Source of the DNA: Streptomyces humidus
GTDB taxonomy: Bacteria > Actinomycetota > Actinomycetes > Streptomycetales > Streptomycetaceae
DNA length: 64,000 bases
Direction of reading: 5' to 3'
Assembly (NCBI RefSeq): GCF_014649655.1
Contig: NZ_BMTL01000028.1
Coordinates: 62,001-126,000, forward strand
The notes under the pieces were generated by a model, which was not told the origin of the DNA, did no database searches, and worked only from the letters and a program-made list of their open reading frames with translations. Of the stretch, positions 25,326-34,058 are shown piece after piece (position 1 is the stretch's first letter; each line of letters opens with the position of its first letter). A program made the position numbers and the translations under genes.

Positions 25326-26159
25326 ATGACCTCACCTCACGGCGGCGAGGCCGCCGACGGCGTCGGCACGTCACCGGCGATCGACACGAGCAAGCCCCAC
25401 CCCGCACGGATGTACGACTACCTCCTGGGCGGCAAGGACAACTACGAGGTCGATCAGGAGGCCGCCGAGAGGTTCATCCGGACGGCTCCGGAGGCCCGGG
25501 CGGCCGTCCGGGCCAACCGGAGGTTCATGCACCGCGCCGTGCGGCACGTCGTCGGCGAGGGCGGCGTCCGGCAGATCCTCGACATCGGCACGGGCCTGCC
25601 GACCGAGCCCAACGTGCACCAGGTGGCGCGCGCCATCGCCCCCGGGACCCGCGTGGCCTACGTCGACAACGACCCGATCGTCAGCGCCCACTCGCGGAGC
25701 CTGCTGGACGACGACGACGACCGCACTTCCGTCGTCCTGGCCGACCTGCGCGAGCCGCGCACCGTCCTCGACCACCCCGACGTGCGGCGGGTCATCGACT
25801 TCGACGAGCCGGTGGCGCTCCTGCTGGTGGCCGTCCTGCACTTCCTCACCGAGGAGGACGACCCGGACGCCGTCGTCGCCACGCTGCTCGACGCGCTGCC
25901 GGCCGGGTCCCACCTCGTGCTGTCCCACGCGACGCTCGACGTCCACGAGCAGGCCCGCGCGGAGGCCGTGAACGTCTACAGGAGCGCCACCGCTTCCATG
26001 AACCCCCGCGGCCACGACCGTGTCCTGGGCTTCTTCGGCGACCTCGCCCTCGCCGAGCCGGGCCTGGTCCTCGTCCCGGACTGGCGCCCCGACGAGCCCC
26101 CGCGGCCCGACGTCCCGCCGATCGGCATCTACGGCGGTGTGGCCCGCAAGGGCGGCTGA
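25326..26159 (+). CDS. SAM-dependent methyltransferase (DUF574)
   Basis: A 277-residue protein of the actinobacterial DUF574/Methyltransf_19 family. Signature start: SKPHPARMYDYLLGGKDNYE (about 22-41), where the family is always recognised. The SAM site is ILDIGTGLPTEPNVHQVA (about 84-101) and the acidic loop VAYVDNDPIV follows. LLLVAVLHFL (about 161-170) is the usual catalytic-side strand. The substrate is unknown; these genes are present in many copies in Streptomyces. It is convergent with the SpoIIE gene. Confidence 0.9.
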   Translation: MTSPHGGEAADGVGTSPAIDTSKPHPARMYDYLLGGKDNYEVDQEAAERFIRTAPEARAAVRANRRFMHRAVRHVVGEGGVRQILDIGTGLPTEPNVHQVARAIAPGTRVAYVDNDPIVSAHSRSLLDDDDDRTSVVLADLREPRTVLDHPDVRRVIDFDEPVALLLVAVLHFLTEEDDPDAVVATLLDALPAGSHLVLSHATLDVHEQARAEAVNVYRSATASMNPRGHDRVLGFFGDLALAEPGLVLVPDWRPDEPPRPDVPPIGIYGGVARKGG

Positions 26160-26270
26160 CCGGGCCGGGCGGGGAGCCGCGGGCCCGTGCGGATCGTCCG
26201 GAGCCGTTCGCCGACCAGGCGCGGGCGGGCGCCGATCGGGCCGTCGCCCGGTCCGGCGTCGGCCATGGGC

Positions 26271-28682
26271 TCAGAGCCACGAGCCGTCCGGCGGCCCGTC
26301 GACGGTCTGCTCCGCCCAGATGGTCTTGCCCTTGGCGCCGGGACGGGTGCCCCAGCGCCGGCTCAGCTGGGCGACCAGCAGCAGACCCCGGCCGCCCTCG
26401 TCGTAGGTGCGGGCCCGGCGCATGTGGGGGGCGGTGCCGCCGCCGTCGGAGACCTCGCAGATGAGCGTCCGGTCATGGATGAGGCGCAGCTGGACGGGCG
26501 GTTCGCCGTGCCGGATCGCGTTGGTGACCAGCTCGCTGACGATCAGCTCGGTGACGAAGGCGGCGTCGGTCAGCCCCCAGGCCTCCAGCCGGTCGACCGC
26601 GCGCTTGCGGGCCTCGGCGACCGCGGCGGGGTCCGAGGCCACGTCCCAGGTGGCGACGCGGGAGGCGTCGAGCCCCCGGGTGCGGGCGACCAGGAGCGCC
26701 ACGTCGTCGGAGGGCCGGGGAAGCAGGTCGGCGAGGACCGTGTCGCACACCGCGTCCAGCGAGGCGGCGGGCGCGGCCAGGGCCCGGCACAGCCGGGCGG
26801 CGCCGTCGTCGGCGTCGCCGCCGCGGGAGCGGGAGTCGATCAGGCCGTCGGTGTAGAGGGCGAGCAGGCTGCCTTCGGGCAGGTCGATCTCCAGCGACTC
26901 GAAGGGCAGTCCGCCCAGACCGAGCGGCGGCCCGGCCGGCAGGGCCAGCAGGTCCACCTCGCCGTCCGGAGTGACCACGGCGGGCAGCGGATGGCCGGCC
27001 CTCGCCAGGGTGCAGCGCCGGGCGAGCGGGTCGTACACGGCGTACAGACAGGTCGCCCCGACGTCGCCTGCCGTCTCCGGGTCGCCCAGCGCGTCGGTCT
27101 CGGCGGCCAGCAGGCCCACGAGGTCGTCGAGGTGGGTGAGGAGTTCGTCGGGAGGCAGGTCGATGTCGGCGAGGGTGCGCACGGCCGTGCGCAGCCGCCC
27201 CATGGTCGCCGAGGCGTGGATGCCGTGTCCCACGACGTCGCCGACGACCAGCGCCACCCTCGCCCCGGACAGCGGGATGACGTCGAACCAGTCGCCGCCC
27301 ACACCGGCCCGCAGGTCCGCCGGGAGATAGCGGGAGGCCACCTCCACCGCGGACTGCTCGGGCAGCCGCTGCGGCAGCAGGCTGCGCTGCAGGGCGACGG
27401 ACGTCACCCGCTCGCGGGTGTAGCGCCGGGCGTTGTCGACGCAGACCGCCGCCCTGGCCGCCAGCTCCTCGGCGAGGACCGCGTCGTCCTCCTGGAAGGG
27501 GTCCGGGCGACGGTGGCGCGCGAAGACGACGACGCCCAGCGTGGTGCCGCGCGCCGACAGGGGCACGGTCATCAGCGAATGGATGCCGTGGTCACGGATG
27601 CGGGCGGTGCGCAGCGGGTCCCCGACGACCCACTCGGGCAGTGCGGCCCGGTCGATGCGGGCCCGCACGGAACGCCCCGAGCGCAGACTCTCCACCGGCG
27701 GGGAGCCCTCCGGGTACGCGTCCACGCCACCGGGGGCCAGGACGGCCTCGGGGGCGCCCGGCAGCACCGACCGGTGGGCGACGCGCCGCAGCCGCGGCGG
27801 ACCGCCGGTCAGGGGGTCCTCCCGCCCCTGCTCGAACGAGGTCAGCAGATCCACGCTGACAAAGTCGGCGAGGCCCGGCACCGCCACGTCCGCCAGCTCC
27901 TGCGCCGTGCGCGTCACGTCGAGCGTGCTGCCGATCCGGGCGCTGGCCTCCGCGATCAGCTGGAGGCGCTCGCGGGCCCGGTGCTGCTCCGTCATGTCGT
28001 GCCCGGTGGCGGCCACGCCCAGCACCCGGCCGTCCGGGTCCTCGACCCGGTAGAGGTGGACCGACCAGGCGTGCTCACGGGACTCGCCCGGGGCCTGCGC
28101 GTGGTCCTCCACGCACTGCGGCTCACCGGTCTCCAGGACCTGCAGCATCCGCCGCTCGACCTCCCGCGACAGCGGCGTGGGGACCACGTCCGTCATCCGC
28201 AGCCCGCGCAGCTCCTCGTCGCTCAGGCCCAGCGCGGCCTGCGCGGTCCGGTTGGAACGGCGGTGGCGCAGGTCGGTGTCGAACACGGAGGTCGCGCAGG
28301 ACGGCGACTGCAGGAAGCCCCAGCGCATGAGCACGTCGTCCTCGGGCCGGACCGGCCGGAGCGGGGCGCTGACCAGGAGCCAGTCGCGGCCCCCGTCGTC
28401 CCGCGTCCGGCGGTGCGCGAGGACCCTGGCCTCCAGGCGGCTGCCGTCCCGGCGGCGCAGGGTGAGCGTGCCGTGCCATCGGGACCGTCGCGCCGCCTCG
28501 TGAAGGTCCGCCGGGGCGGACTCTCCGGCGAGCAGCGTCCCCGCCGGCCGGCCGAGGATCTCGCGCGGTGTGTATCCCAGCAACCGCGCGGCCCCGGCGC
28601 TCCAGCCGGTCACGACGCCCTGTTCGTCGACGGTGACGCGCGCGGTGAGCGGCTCGCCGACGACGTCCGATACCTCACTCAC
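26271..28682 (-). CDS. PAS-GAF-SpoIIE phosphatase with HATPase domain
   Basis: An 803-residue soluble signalling protein. Approximate domains: PAS (10-110), second PAS (115-235), GAF (245-415), PP2C/SpoIIE phosphatase (430-650; GVGGDWFDVIPL, VVGDVVGHGIHA and DGLIDSRS supply the metal-binding aspartates), and an RsbW-type ATPase (670-800; ELVTNAIRHGEPP and GGRGLLLVAQLSRRWG). It thus joins phosphatase and anti-sigma-type kinase modules that are separate in Bacillus. The family acts on anti-sigma-factor antagonists in partner switching. GTG 28682 is used. No cognate antagonist gene is adjacent. Confidence 0.9.
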   Translation of the reverse strand: MSEVSDVVGEPLTARVTVDEQGVVTGWSAGAARLLGYTPREILGRPAGTLLAGESAPADLHEAARRSRWHGTLTLRRRDGSRLEARVLAHRRTRDDGGRDWLLVSAPLRPVRPEDDVLMRWGFLQSPSCATSVFDTDLRHRRSNRTAQAALGLSDEELRGLRMTDVVPTPLSREVERRMLQVLETGEPQCVEDHAQAPGESREHAWSVHLYRVEDPDGRVLGVAATGHDMTEQHRARERLQLIAEASARIGSTLDVTRTAQELADVAVPGLADFVSVDLLTSFEQGREDPLTGGPPRLRRVAHRSVLPGAPEAVLAPGGVDAYPEGSPPVESLRSGRSVRARIDRAALPEWVVGDPLRTARIRDHGIHSLMTVPLSARGTTLGVVVFARHRRPDPFQEDDAVLAEELAARAAVCVDNARRYTRERVTSVALQRSLLPQRLPEQSAVEVASRYLPADLRAGVGGDWFDVIPLSGARVALVVGDVVGHGIHASATMGRLRTAVRTLADIDLPPDELLTHLDDLVGLLAAETDALGDPETAGDVGATCLYAVYDPLARRCTLARAGHPLPAVVTPDGEVDLLALPAGPPLGLGGLPFESLEIDLPEGSLLALYTDGLIDSRSRGGDADDGAARLCRALAAPAASLDAVCDTVLADLLPRPSDDVALLVARTRGLDASRVATWDVASDPAAVAEARKRAVDRLEAWGLTDAAFVTELIVSELVTNAIRHGEPPVQLRLIHDRTLICEVSDGGGTAPHMRRARTYDEGGRGLLLVAQLSRRWGTRPGAKGKTIWAEQTVDGPPDGSWL

Positions 28683-28836
28683 ACACTCATCTCACTCTCG
28701 CGCACAACTCGCATTACGTATCATTCCCCCCACCTCTCGCCTCAAGCCCACCGCCCCCGCACCGCCCTCCCACAGCCGGCGACAAGGCGAAAAGGGGGCC
28801 TCGGGACCGCAGCGGCCGCAGGGGCCGCAGGCCGCG

Positions 28837-30306
28837 TCAGTCGCGGTACTCGCGGGGGTGGCCGTCGTCGTGTGTGCGGTCCGGGAGGCTGCCGCCCGCC
28901 GTGAAGCCGATCACCGTGCCGCCGCCCGCGCGGCGGAAGGCGAACGGCGCTCCCCCGTGGGCCAGGGCCACCTCGCGGACGATCGACAGGCCGAGGCCGG
29001 AGCCCGGCAGGGAGCGCGCGTCCGCGGCCCGGTAGAAGCGGTCGAAGACGCGGGTCAGATCGGCCTCGGCGATGCCTGGCCCCCGGTCGCAGACCTCGAC
29101 GCGGACGACCCCCGGCCGGGCGGGCCCGGTGACGGCGATCTCGACGGGCGCGCGGCCGTCACGGTCGAACTTGGTCGCGTTCTCCACCAGGTTGGACACG
29201 GCCCTCTGCAGCATCCCCGGCCGCCCGTGGACGGTCGTCTCACCGCTCGCCCGGAGCAGGACCTGCCGCCCGGTGCGGCGCCGGGCCAGGCCCGCGACCT
29301 CCTCCGCGACGTCGGCGAGGTCCAGTCTGCGCGGCGGCTCGGCGTCGGACTGGCCGGCCGCGAGGTCGACGAGCTCGTTGACCAGGTCGGTCAGCTCGCG
29401 GGCCTCCTGGGTGAGGTCCGCGACCAGTTCGTCGCGGGTGTCCGGCGGCAGCTCGTCGATACGGCGCAGCAGGGAGATGTTCGTCCGCAGCGACGTCAGC
29501 GGTGTGCGCAGCTCGTGGCCCGCGTCCTGGACGAGCCGGCGCTGGTCCTCCTCCGACTGCGCCAGCCGGCCCAGCATGCGGTCGAAGGCCCGGCCGAGAC
29601 GGCCCACCTCGTCGTGCCCGGTGACCGGCACCTGGACGCCCAGCCGGCGGGTGCGGGCGACGTCCTCGGCGGCGGTGGTGAGGATGACCAGCCGGTGGGT
29701 GATGCGCCGGGCCAGCCACCAGCCGAACAGCCCGGCGGCCGTCACGACGGCGATCATCAGGATCAGGGTGCGCTGCTGGAGCGCCCGCAGCAGGTCCTCG
29801 GTGTCGCTGAACTCCTGCGCCACCTGCACCGCGCCCCGGCCGCCGCCCAGAGAGACGGTCGCGATGCGGTAGACGTCGCTGCCGACGTCAACGTCCTTGT
29901 GGACGGCCATCCTCCCGGCCGCCGGGGCGGCCGCGGCCGTGCGGTCCGCGGCCACGACCGGCAGTCCGGGGCTGCCGCTGTCCACGACCGAGCCGTCCGC
30001 CCCGAGGACCTGCACGTCCGTGCGGGCCGGCCGCACGATGTCATGGCCGGGCGCGGCGGAGGAGAAGTCCTCCGGCGCCATCCGGTGGCCGCGCACCTCG
30101 TCCCTCAGGTCCTGCACGACCTCGTCGAACACCGACTCCTGGTCGACCCGCACCAGACGGGCGGCCGCCGAGTACGACAGGACGCCGACGAGGACGGTGA
30201 CGGCCGCGGTCACGGCCGCGAAGGACACCGCGAACGTGGTGCGCAGCGACACCAGCTTCGGCCGCGGCCGGGACAGCAGCCGGCTCAGCCGGCGCGGACG
30301 GCTCAC
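28837..30306 (-). CDS. Sensor histidine kinase
   Basis: A 489-residue membrane kinase. A first transmembrane helix lies at about 22-44, an extracellular sensor region follows to about 180, and a second helix lies at about 182-202. Then come HAMP (about 203-255), HisKA with the phospho-acceptor in DAGHELRTPLTSLR (about 263-276), and HATPase (NLVENATKFD, DRGPGIAEADL, GSGLGLSIVREVALAHGG). GTG 30306 has GAGGGGA upstream, 11 nt after the response regulator stop, so they form one operon. The signal is unknown. Confidence 0.92.
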   Translation of the reverse strand: MSRPRRLSRLLSRPRPKLVSLRTTFAVSFAAVTAAVTVLVGVLSYSAAARLVRVDQESVFDEVVQDLRDEVRGHRMAPEDFSSAAPGHDIVRPARTDVQVLGADGSVVDSGSPGLPVVAADRTAAAAPAAGRMAVHKDVDVGSDVYRIATVSLGGGRGAVQVAQEFSDTEDLLRALQQRTLILMIAVVTAAGLFGWWLARRITHRLVILTTAAEDVARTRRLGVQVPVTGHDEVGRLGRAFDRMLGRLAQSEEDQRRLVQDAGHELRTPLTSLRTNISLLRRIDELPPDTRDELVADLTQEARELTDLVNELVDLAAGQSDAEPPRRLDLADVAEEVAGLARRRTGRQVLLRASGETTVHGRPGMLQRAVSNLVENATKFDRDGRAPVEIAVTGPARPGVVRVEVCDRGPGIAEADLTRVFDRFYRAADARSLPGSGLGLSIVREVALAHGGAPFAFRRAGGGTVIGFTAGGSLPDRTHDDGHPREYRD

Positions 30307-30317
30307 GCCCGCTCCCC

Positions 30318-31034
30318 TCAGTCCTCCCGCAGCACGTAACCCACGCCGCGCACGGTGTGGATCAGCTGCGGGGCTCCCGGCTGGTCGAGCTTGCGGCGCA
30401 GATAGCCGACGTAGACGGCGAGGTTCTTGGAACCGGGGCCGAAGTCGTAGCCCCAGATGCGGTCGTAGATCGTGCCGTGGTCCAGCACGATCCCGGCGTT
30501 GCGCACCAGCAGTTCGAGCAGCTCGAACTCGGTCCGGGTCAGCTCCAGCTCCCGCTCGCCCCGCCACACCCGCCGCGCCTGCGGGTCCATCCGGAGTCCG
30601 GCCGCCTCCACGAACCGTCCGGGCGACTGCCGGGGAGGCTCCGGCTGCGCGGGCGGCGCGGCCTCGGCGCCGGTCCGGCGCAGCAGCGCCCGCAGCCGGG
30701 CGAAGACCTCCTCGACGTCGAACGGCTTGAGGACGTAGTCGTCGGCGCCCGCGTCCAGCCCCGCGATCCGGTCGGCGGTCTCCACCAGCGCGGTCAGCAT
30801 CAGGATGGGCGTGCGGTCGCCCTCGGCGCGCAGCACCCGGCAGACCTGAAGGCCGTCTATCCCGGGCATCATCACGTCGAGGACGAGCACGTCCGGCGGG
30901 TTCTTGTGGGCCTGCGCCAGCGCCTCGACCCCGTCGGCGACCGCGGTGACCCGGTAGCCCTCCAGGGCCAGGGCGCGCTCCAGGGCGTGGCGGATGGCAC
31001 GGTCGTCTTCGGCGAGCAGAACGGTGGGAGGCAC
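30318..31034 (-). CDS. OmpR-family response regulator
   Basis: A 238-residue regulator. The receiver domain covers 1-120, with acidic AEDDRA (about 8-13), phospho-acceptor LVLDVMMPGIDG (Asp about 50) and KPF near 101. The C-terminal winged helix covers about 145-235 (TRTEFELLELLVRNAGIV and VYVGYLRRKLD). I use the GTG at 31034; a CAGACT box ends 6 nt upstream, so a leaderless transcript is possible. It is followed by its sensor kinase. Confidence 0.92.
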   Translation of the reverse strand: MPPTVLLAEDDRAIRHALERALALEGYRVTAVADGVEALAQAHKNPPDVLVLDVMMPGIDGLQVCRVLRAEGDRTPILMLTALVETADRIAGLDAGADDYVLKPFDVEEVFARLRALLRRTGAEAAPPAQPEPPRQSPGRFVEAAGLRMDPQARRVWRGERELELTRTEFELLELLVRNAGIVLDHGTIYDRIWGYDFGPGSKNLAVYVGYLRRKLDQPGAPQLIHTVRGVGYVLRED

Positions 31035-31134
31035 CCGCCCAGTCTGCCAAGGCCTCCGGTGGTTCCGCGGCGGGGGCGGTTCCGCGATCACCCTTCTTAC
31101 CCGGATCTCACCGTCCGGTCGGGCCTTCCCCCGG

Positions 31135-31170
31135 GACGGGCCGGACGGGCCGGACGGGCCGGACGGGCCG
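31135..31170. repeat. 9-bp tandem repeat, 4 units
   Basis: Four copies of GACGGGCCG in tandem in the intergenic space between the flavin reductase and the response regulator. It probably arose by replication slippage. Confidence 0.8.
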
Positions 31171-31228
31171 GACACGTTCGCCCGCCCGGCGCTCGGCGAC
31201 CAACCGGTCACCGGTCAGCGGCCACCGG

Positions 31229-31951
31229 TCACCGGGCGGCCAGGGCCGCCAGCTGTTCGGCGAAGGGCACCACCGTGAACCCGCCCGCCTCGCGCTTTCC
31301 GGCCTCTCCGTGCCGGCCGTCCCTGCCGTCCTGCCCGTCCGTCTCGTGAGGCCCGTCCGTCTCGTGCTGCCCGGCCGCGTGCTGCCCGGCCGTCTCGTGC
31401 TGCCCGTCCGTCTCGGAGCTCGTCGGGCCGGACCGCGTGGACAGGCCCGTCATCAGCGCCGCCAGCTCCCCCGCCGCCCGCTCGATCCGCTCGGGCAGGC
31501 CCTGCGCGCCCCAGTCCTCCGAGGCCGCGTAGACCGCGGTCGGGACGACGACGGCCCGCAGGTAGGAGAAGAGCGGCCGCAGAGCGTGCTCCAGCACCAG
31601 CGAGTGACGGGCGCTGCCGCCGGTCGCGGCGATCAGCACCGGCTTGCCCGCCAGCGCCTCCTGGTCCAGCACGTCGAAGAACGACTTGAACAGACCGCTG
31701 TAGGAGGCGGAGAACACCGGTGTGACAACGACCAGTCCGTCCGCGCCCGTGACCGCCTCCTGGGCGGCGGCGAGCTTCCCGCCGGGAAAGCCGTTGGTGA
31801 GCTGGTGGGCGATCTCGACGGCGAGGTCGCGCAGCTCCACGACCTGGACGTCGACGGACGCCCGCCCCTGCACCGCCCGGGCCAGCCGGTCGGCCAGCAA
31901 CCGGGTCGACGACGGAACGCTCAGCCCCGCCGAGACGACGACGAGCTTCAT
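31229..31951 (-). CDS. NADPH-dependent FMN reductase (CE1759 family)
   Basis: A 240-residue flavodoxin-fold reductase. FMN-binding features: VSAGLSVPSSTRLLADRL (about 6-23), TPVFSASYSGLFKSFFDVLD (about 77-96) and ATGGSARHSLVLEHALRPLF. It probably supplies reduced FMN to the flavin-dependent monooxygenase encoded just upstream, with which it overlaps (ATGA). Unusually, residues about 178-225 are a low-complexity insert rich in Gly, His, Asp, Glu and Thr (GQHETDG-type units) before the conserved C-terminus. Confidence 0.87.
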   Translation of the reverse strand: MKLVVVSAGLSVPSSTRLLADRLARAVQGRASVDVQVVELRDLAVEIAHQLTNGFPGGKLAAAQEAVTGADGLVVVTPVFSASYSGLFKSFFDVLDQEALAGKPVLIAATGGSARHSLVLEHALRPLFSYLRAVVVPTAVYAASEDWGAQGLPERIERAAGELAALMTGLSTRSGPTSSETDGQHETAGQHAAGQHETDGPHETDGQDGRDGRHGEAGKREAGGFTVVPFAEQLAALAAR

Positions 31952-33039
31952 GCCACGACCTCCTCGGTCTTCTTCCGGGCGAGCAGCGACGCGTGGGTGG
32001 GCGCGTCCGGCACGTCGGCCGGCCGTCCGACGGCGAACTCCTTGCGCAGCACCGGCACGACCTCCTCGCCGAGCAGGTCGAGCTGCTCCAGCACGGTCTT
32101 CAGCGGCAGCCCCGCGTGGTCCAGGAGGAACAGCTGGCGCTGGTAGTCGCCCGCGTACTCGCGGAACTTCAGCGTCTTCTCGATGACCTGCTCGGGCGTG
32201 CCGACGGTCAGCGGGGTCTGCTCGGTGAAGTCCTCCAGGGACGGCCCGTGCCCGTAGACCGGCGCGTTGTCGAAGTACGGCCGGAACTCACGGACGGCGT
32301 CCTGCGAGTTCCTGCGCATGAACACCTGGCCGCCGAGTCCGACGATGGCCTGCTCGGGCGTGCCGTGCCCGTAGTGCGCGTACCTGGCCCGGTACAGCTC
32401 GACCATCCGCTTGGTGTGGTCGGCGGGCCAGAAGATGTTGTTGTGGAAGAACCCGTCGCCGTAGAAGGCGGCCTGCTCGGCGATCTCGGGCGAGCGGATG
32501 GAGCCGTGCCAGACGAACGGCGGCACGTCGTCCAGCGGGCGGGGCGTGGAGGTGAAGCCCTGCAGCGCGGTGCGGAACTTCCCCTCCCAGTCGACGACGT
32601 CCTCGCGCCACAGCCTGCGCAGCAGGGCGTAGTTCTCGATGGCGAGGTTGATGCCCTCGCGGATGTCCTGCCCGAACCAGGGGTAGACCGGGCCGGTGTT
32701 GCCGCGGCCCATCATGAGGTCCACGCGCCCGTCGGCCAGGTGCTGGAGCATCGCGAAGTCCTCCGCGATCTTCACCGGGTCGTTGGTGGTGATGAGGGTG
32801 GTGGAGGTGGAGAGGATCAGCTTCTGCGTCTGCGCGGCTATGTAGCCGAGCATCGTCGTCGGGGACGAGGGCACGAACGGCGGGTTGTGGTGCTCGCCGG
32901 TCGCGAAGACGTCGAGGCCGACCTCCTCGGCCTTCAGCGCGATGGCGACCATGGCCTTGATCCGCTCGCGCTCGGTCGGCGTACGGCCCGTCGTCGGGTC
33001 CGGCGTGACATCGCCCACCGTGAAGATCCCGAACTGCAT
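31948..33039 (-). CDS. LLM-class flavin-dependent oxidoreductase (CE1758 family)
   Basis: A 363-residue luciferase-like monooxygenase. It starts MQFGIFTVGDVTPDP and has FATGEHHNPPFVPSSP (about 42-57), LSTSTTLITTNDPVKIAEDF and MMGRGNTGPVYPWFG. The family uses reduced FMN and oxygen; its partner reductase follows with a 4-nt overlap, which fits the two-component arrangement. The substrate is unknown. ATG 33039 is preceded by TGGAGGGTGAG. A short inverted repeat that could bind a MarR-type repressor lies 22 nt upstream. Confidence 0.9.
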   Translation of the reverse strand: MQFGIFTVGDVTPDPTTGRTPTERERIKAMVAIALKAEEVGLDVFATGEHHNPPFVPSSPTTMLGYIAAQTQKLILSTSTTLITTNDPVKIAEDFAMLQHLADGRVDLMMGRGNTGPVYPWFGQDIREGINLAIENYALLRRLWREDVVDWEGKFRTALQGFTSTPRPLDDVPPFVWHGSIRSPEIAEQAAFYGDGFFHNNIFWPADHTKRMVELYRARYAHYGHGTPEQAIVGLGGQVFMRRNSQDAVREFRPYFDNAPVYGHGPSLEDFTEQTPLTVGTPEQVIEKTLKFREYAGDYQRQLFLLDHAGLPLKTVLEQLDLLGEEVVPVLRKEFAVGRPADVPDAPTHASLLARKKTEEVVA

Positions 33040-33060
33040 GGTCGCTCACCCTCCAAAGTT

Positions 33061-33074
33061 GTTGACGGTTCAAC
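33061..33074 (-). promoter_or_regulatory. Candidate operator for the monooxygenase operon
   Basis: GTTGA-CGGT-TCAAC is a perfect 5-bp inverted repeat, 22 nt upstream of the monooxygenase ATG. It overlaps a TATAGT sequence on the minus strand that could be the -10 box. The TTGA/TCAA pattern resembles MarR-family operators. The regulator is inferred, not identified. Confidence 0.45.
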
Positions 33075-33209
33075 TATACCCCTGCAACGAGCCTCCCGCG
33101 GTTTCTATTCCGACCTCCCGCGACTCCCCGACGCCCTCCCCCGCCGGCCCCTTCCACCGGCCTTTCCTGCCGACTTCCCCCGCCCGCCTCGCCTCTTCCG
33201 CCCCCGCGG

Positions 33210-34058
33210 TCAGCCGAGCGGCACGGCGTCCATATAGGCGTTCGACGGTTTGCCCACCTTCGTCACGTTCCGTGCGTCCACCGCCACGGCGGCCGACGAC
33301 GTCCCCAGCGCCCCGCCCGGATGCCAGGTCCCGTCCACCGTCACCCAGGTGTCGGCCTTCGGCGCCGCCGTCCCGTACACCCGCACCTTCAGCGTGGTCG
33401 AATCCGCCGCACAGCAGCTGATGACGATCCGGGTGAGGTACCAGCCGTCCCCGTCGGCGGACGTCACGAAGCCGGTCATCCGGACCGTGCGCCCCTCGAT
33501 CGCCCGCGAACGGTCCTGCTGCACGCGCTGGGTGAACTCGGTGAGCGTGATCGGGAGCGGCGAGGCCGCCGGCAGCGGATCGAAGTCGTCCTCCTGCACC
33601 GCGACGACCTTGGCGGGCTCCCGGGACGCGGTGTACGAGCCGAGGGCGGGCGGGGCGTAGAAGAGCAGGCTCAGCACGGGCAGGAACAGCAGCCAGGCGA
33701 CCCGCGGCACCCGGGAGTGGTCGTGTCCGTGCCCGCCGTCCTGATCGCCCTGGCCGCCGTCGCCGTCGCCGTCGCTGCGGCCGTGGCCGTGGCCGTCGGC
33801 GTGGCCGTCGGCGTGGCCGTCTCGGTGGCCGCGGACCTGGACGGGATCGTCGCCGTGCACGGGATCGTCGCCGTCGTCGCCCCGGCGGACGGGCCAGGCC
33901 TCCGCCGCTCCCAGCCCGACGAGCAGCACCCCCGAGGCGATCAGCAGCGGCCGCATCCCCTCCTTCACGAACCGGAGGTACTCGTCCGTGAAGAGCGAGG
34001 TGTGCAGCAGCCCCAGCCCCGCGAGCACCAACAGCCCCACCTGCGCGAACCGCTTCAC
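33210..34058 (-). CDS. TIGR03943-type membrane protein with His/Asp-rich linker
   Basis: A 282-residue protein paired with the permease upstream. Two N-terminal helices (about 5-20 and 38-52) are followed by a hydrophilic segment (about 60-115) very rich in His, Asp and Gly (HADGHADGHGHG-type text). A third helix (about 120-140) follows, then an extracytoplasmic domain with ISCCAADSTTLKVRVYG, in which the Cys pair may bind metal. TIGR03943 proteins are two-gene partners of YraQ-type permeases. The GTG at 34058 overlaps the permease stop. The His-rich region suggests handling of a transition metal, an inference. Confidence 0.82.
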   Translation of the reverse strand: MKRFAQVGLLVLAGLGLLHTSLFTDEYLRFVKEGMRPLLIASGVLLVGLGAAEAWPVRRGDDGDDPVHGDDPVQVRGHRDGHADGHADGHGHGRSDGDGDGGQGDQDGGHGHDHSRVPRVAWLLFLPVLSLLFYAPPALGSYTASREPAKVVAVQEDDFDPLPAASPLPITLTEFTQRVQQDRSRAIEGRTVRMTGFVTSADGDGWYLTRIVISCCAADSTTLKVRVYGTAAPKADTWVTVDGTWHPGGALGTSSAAVAVDARNVTKVGKPSNAYMDAVPLG

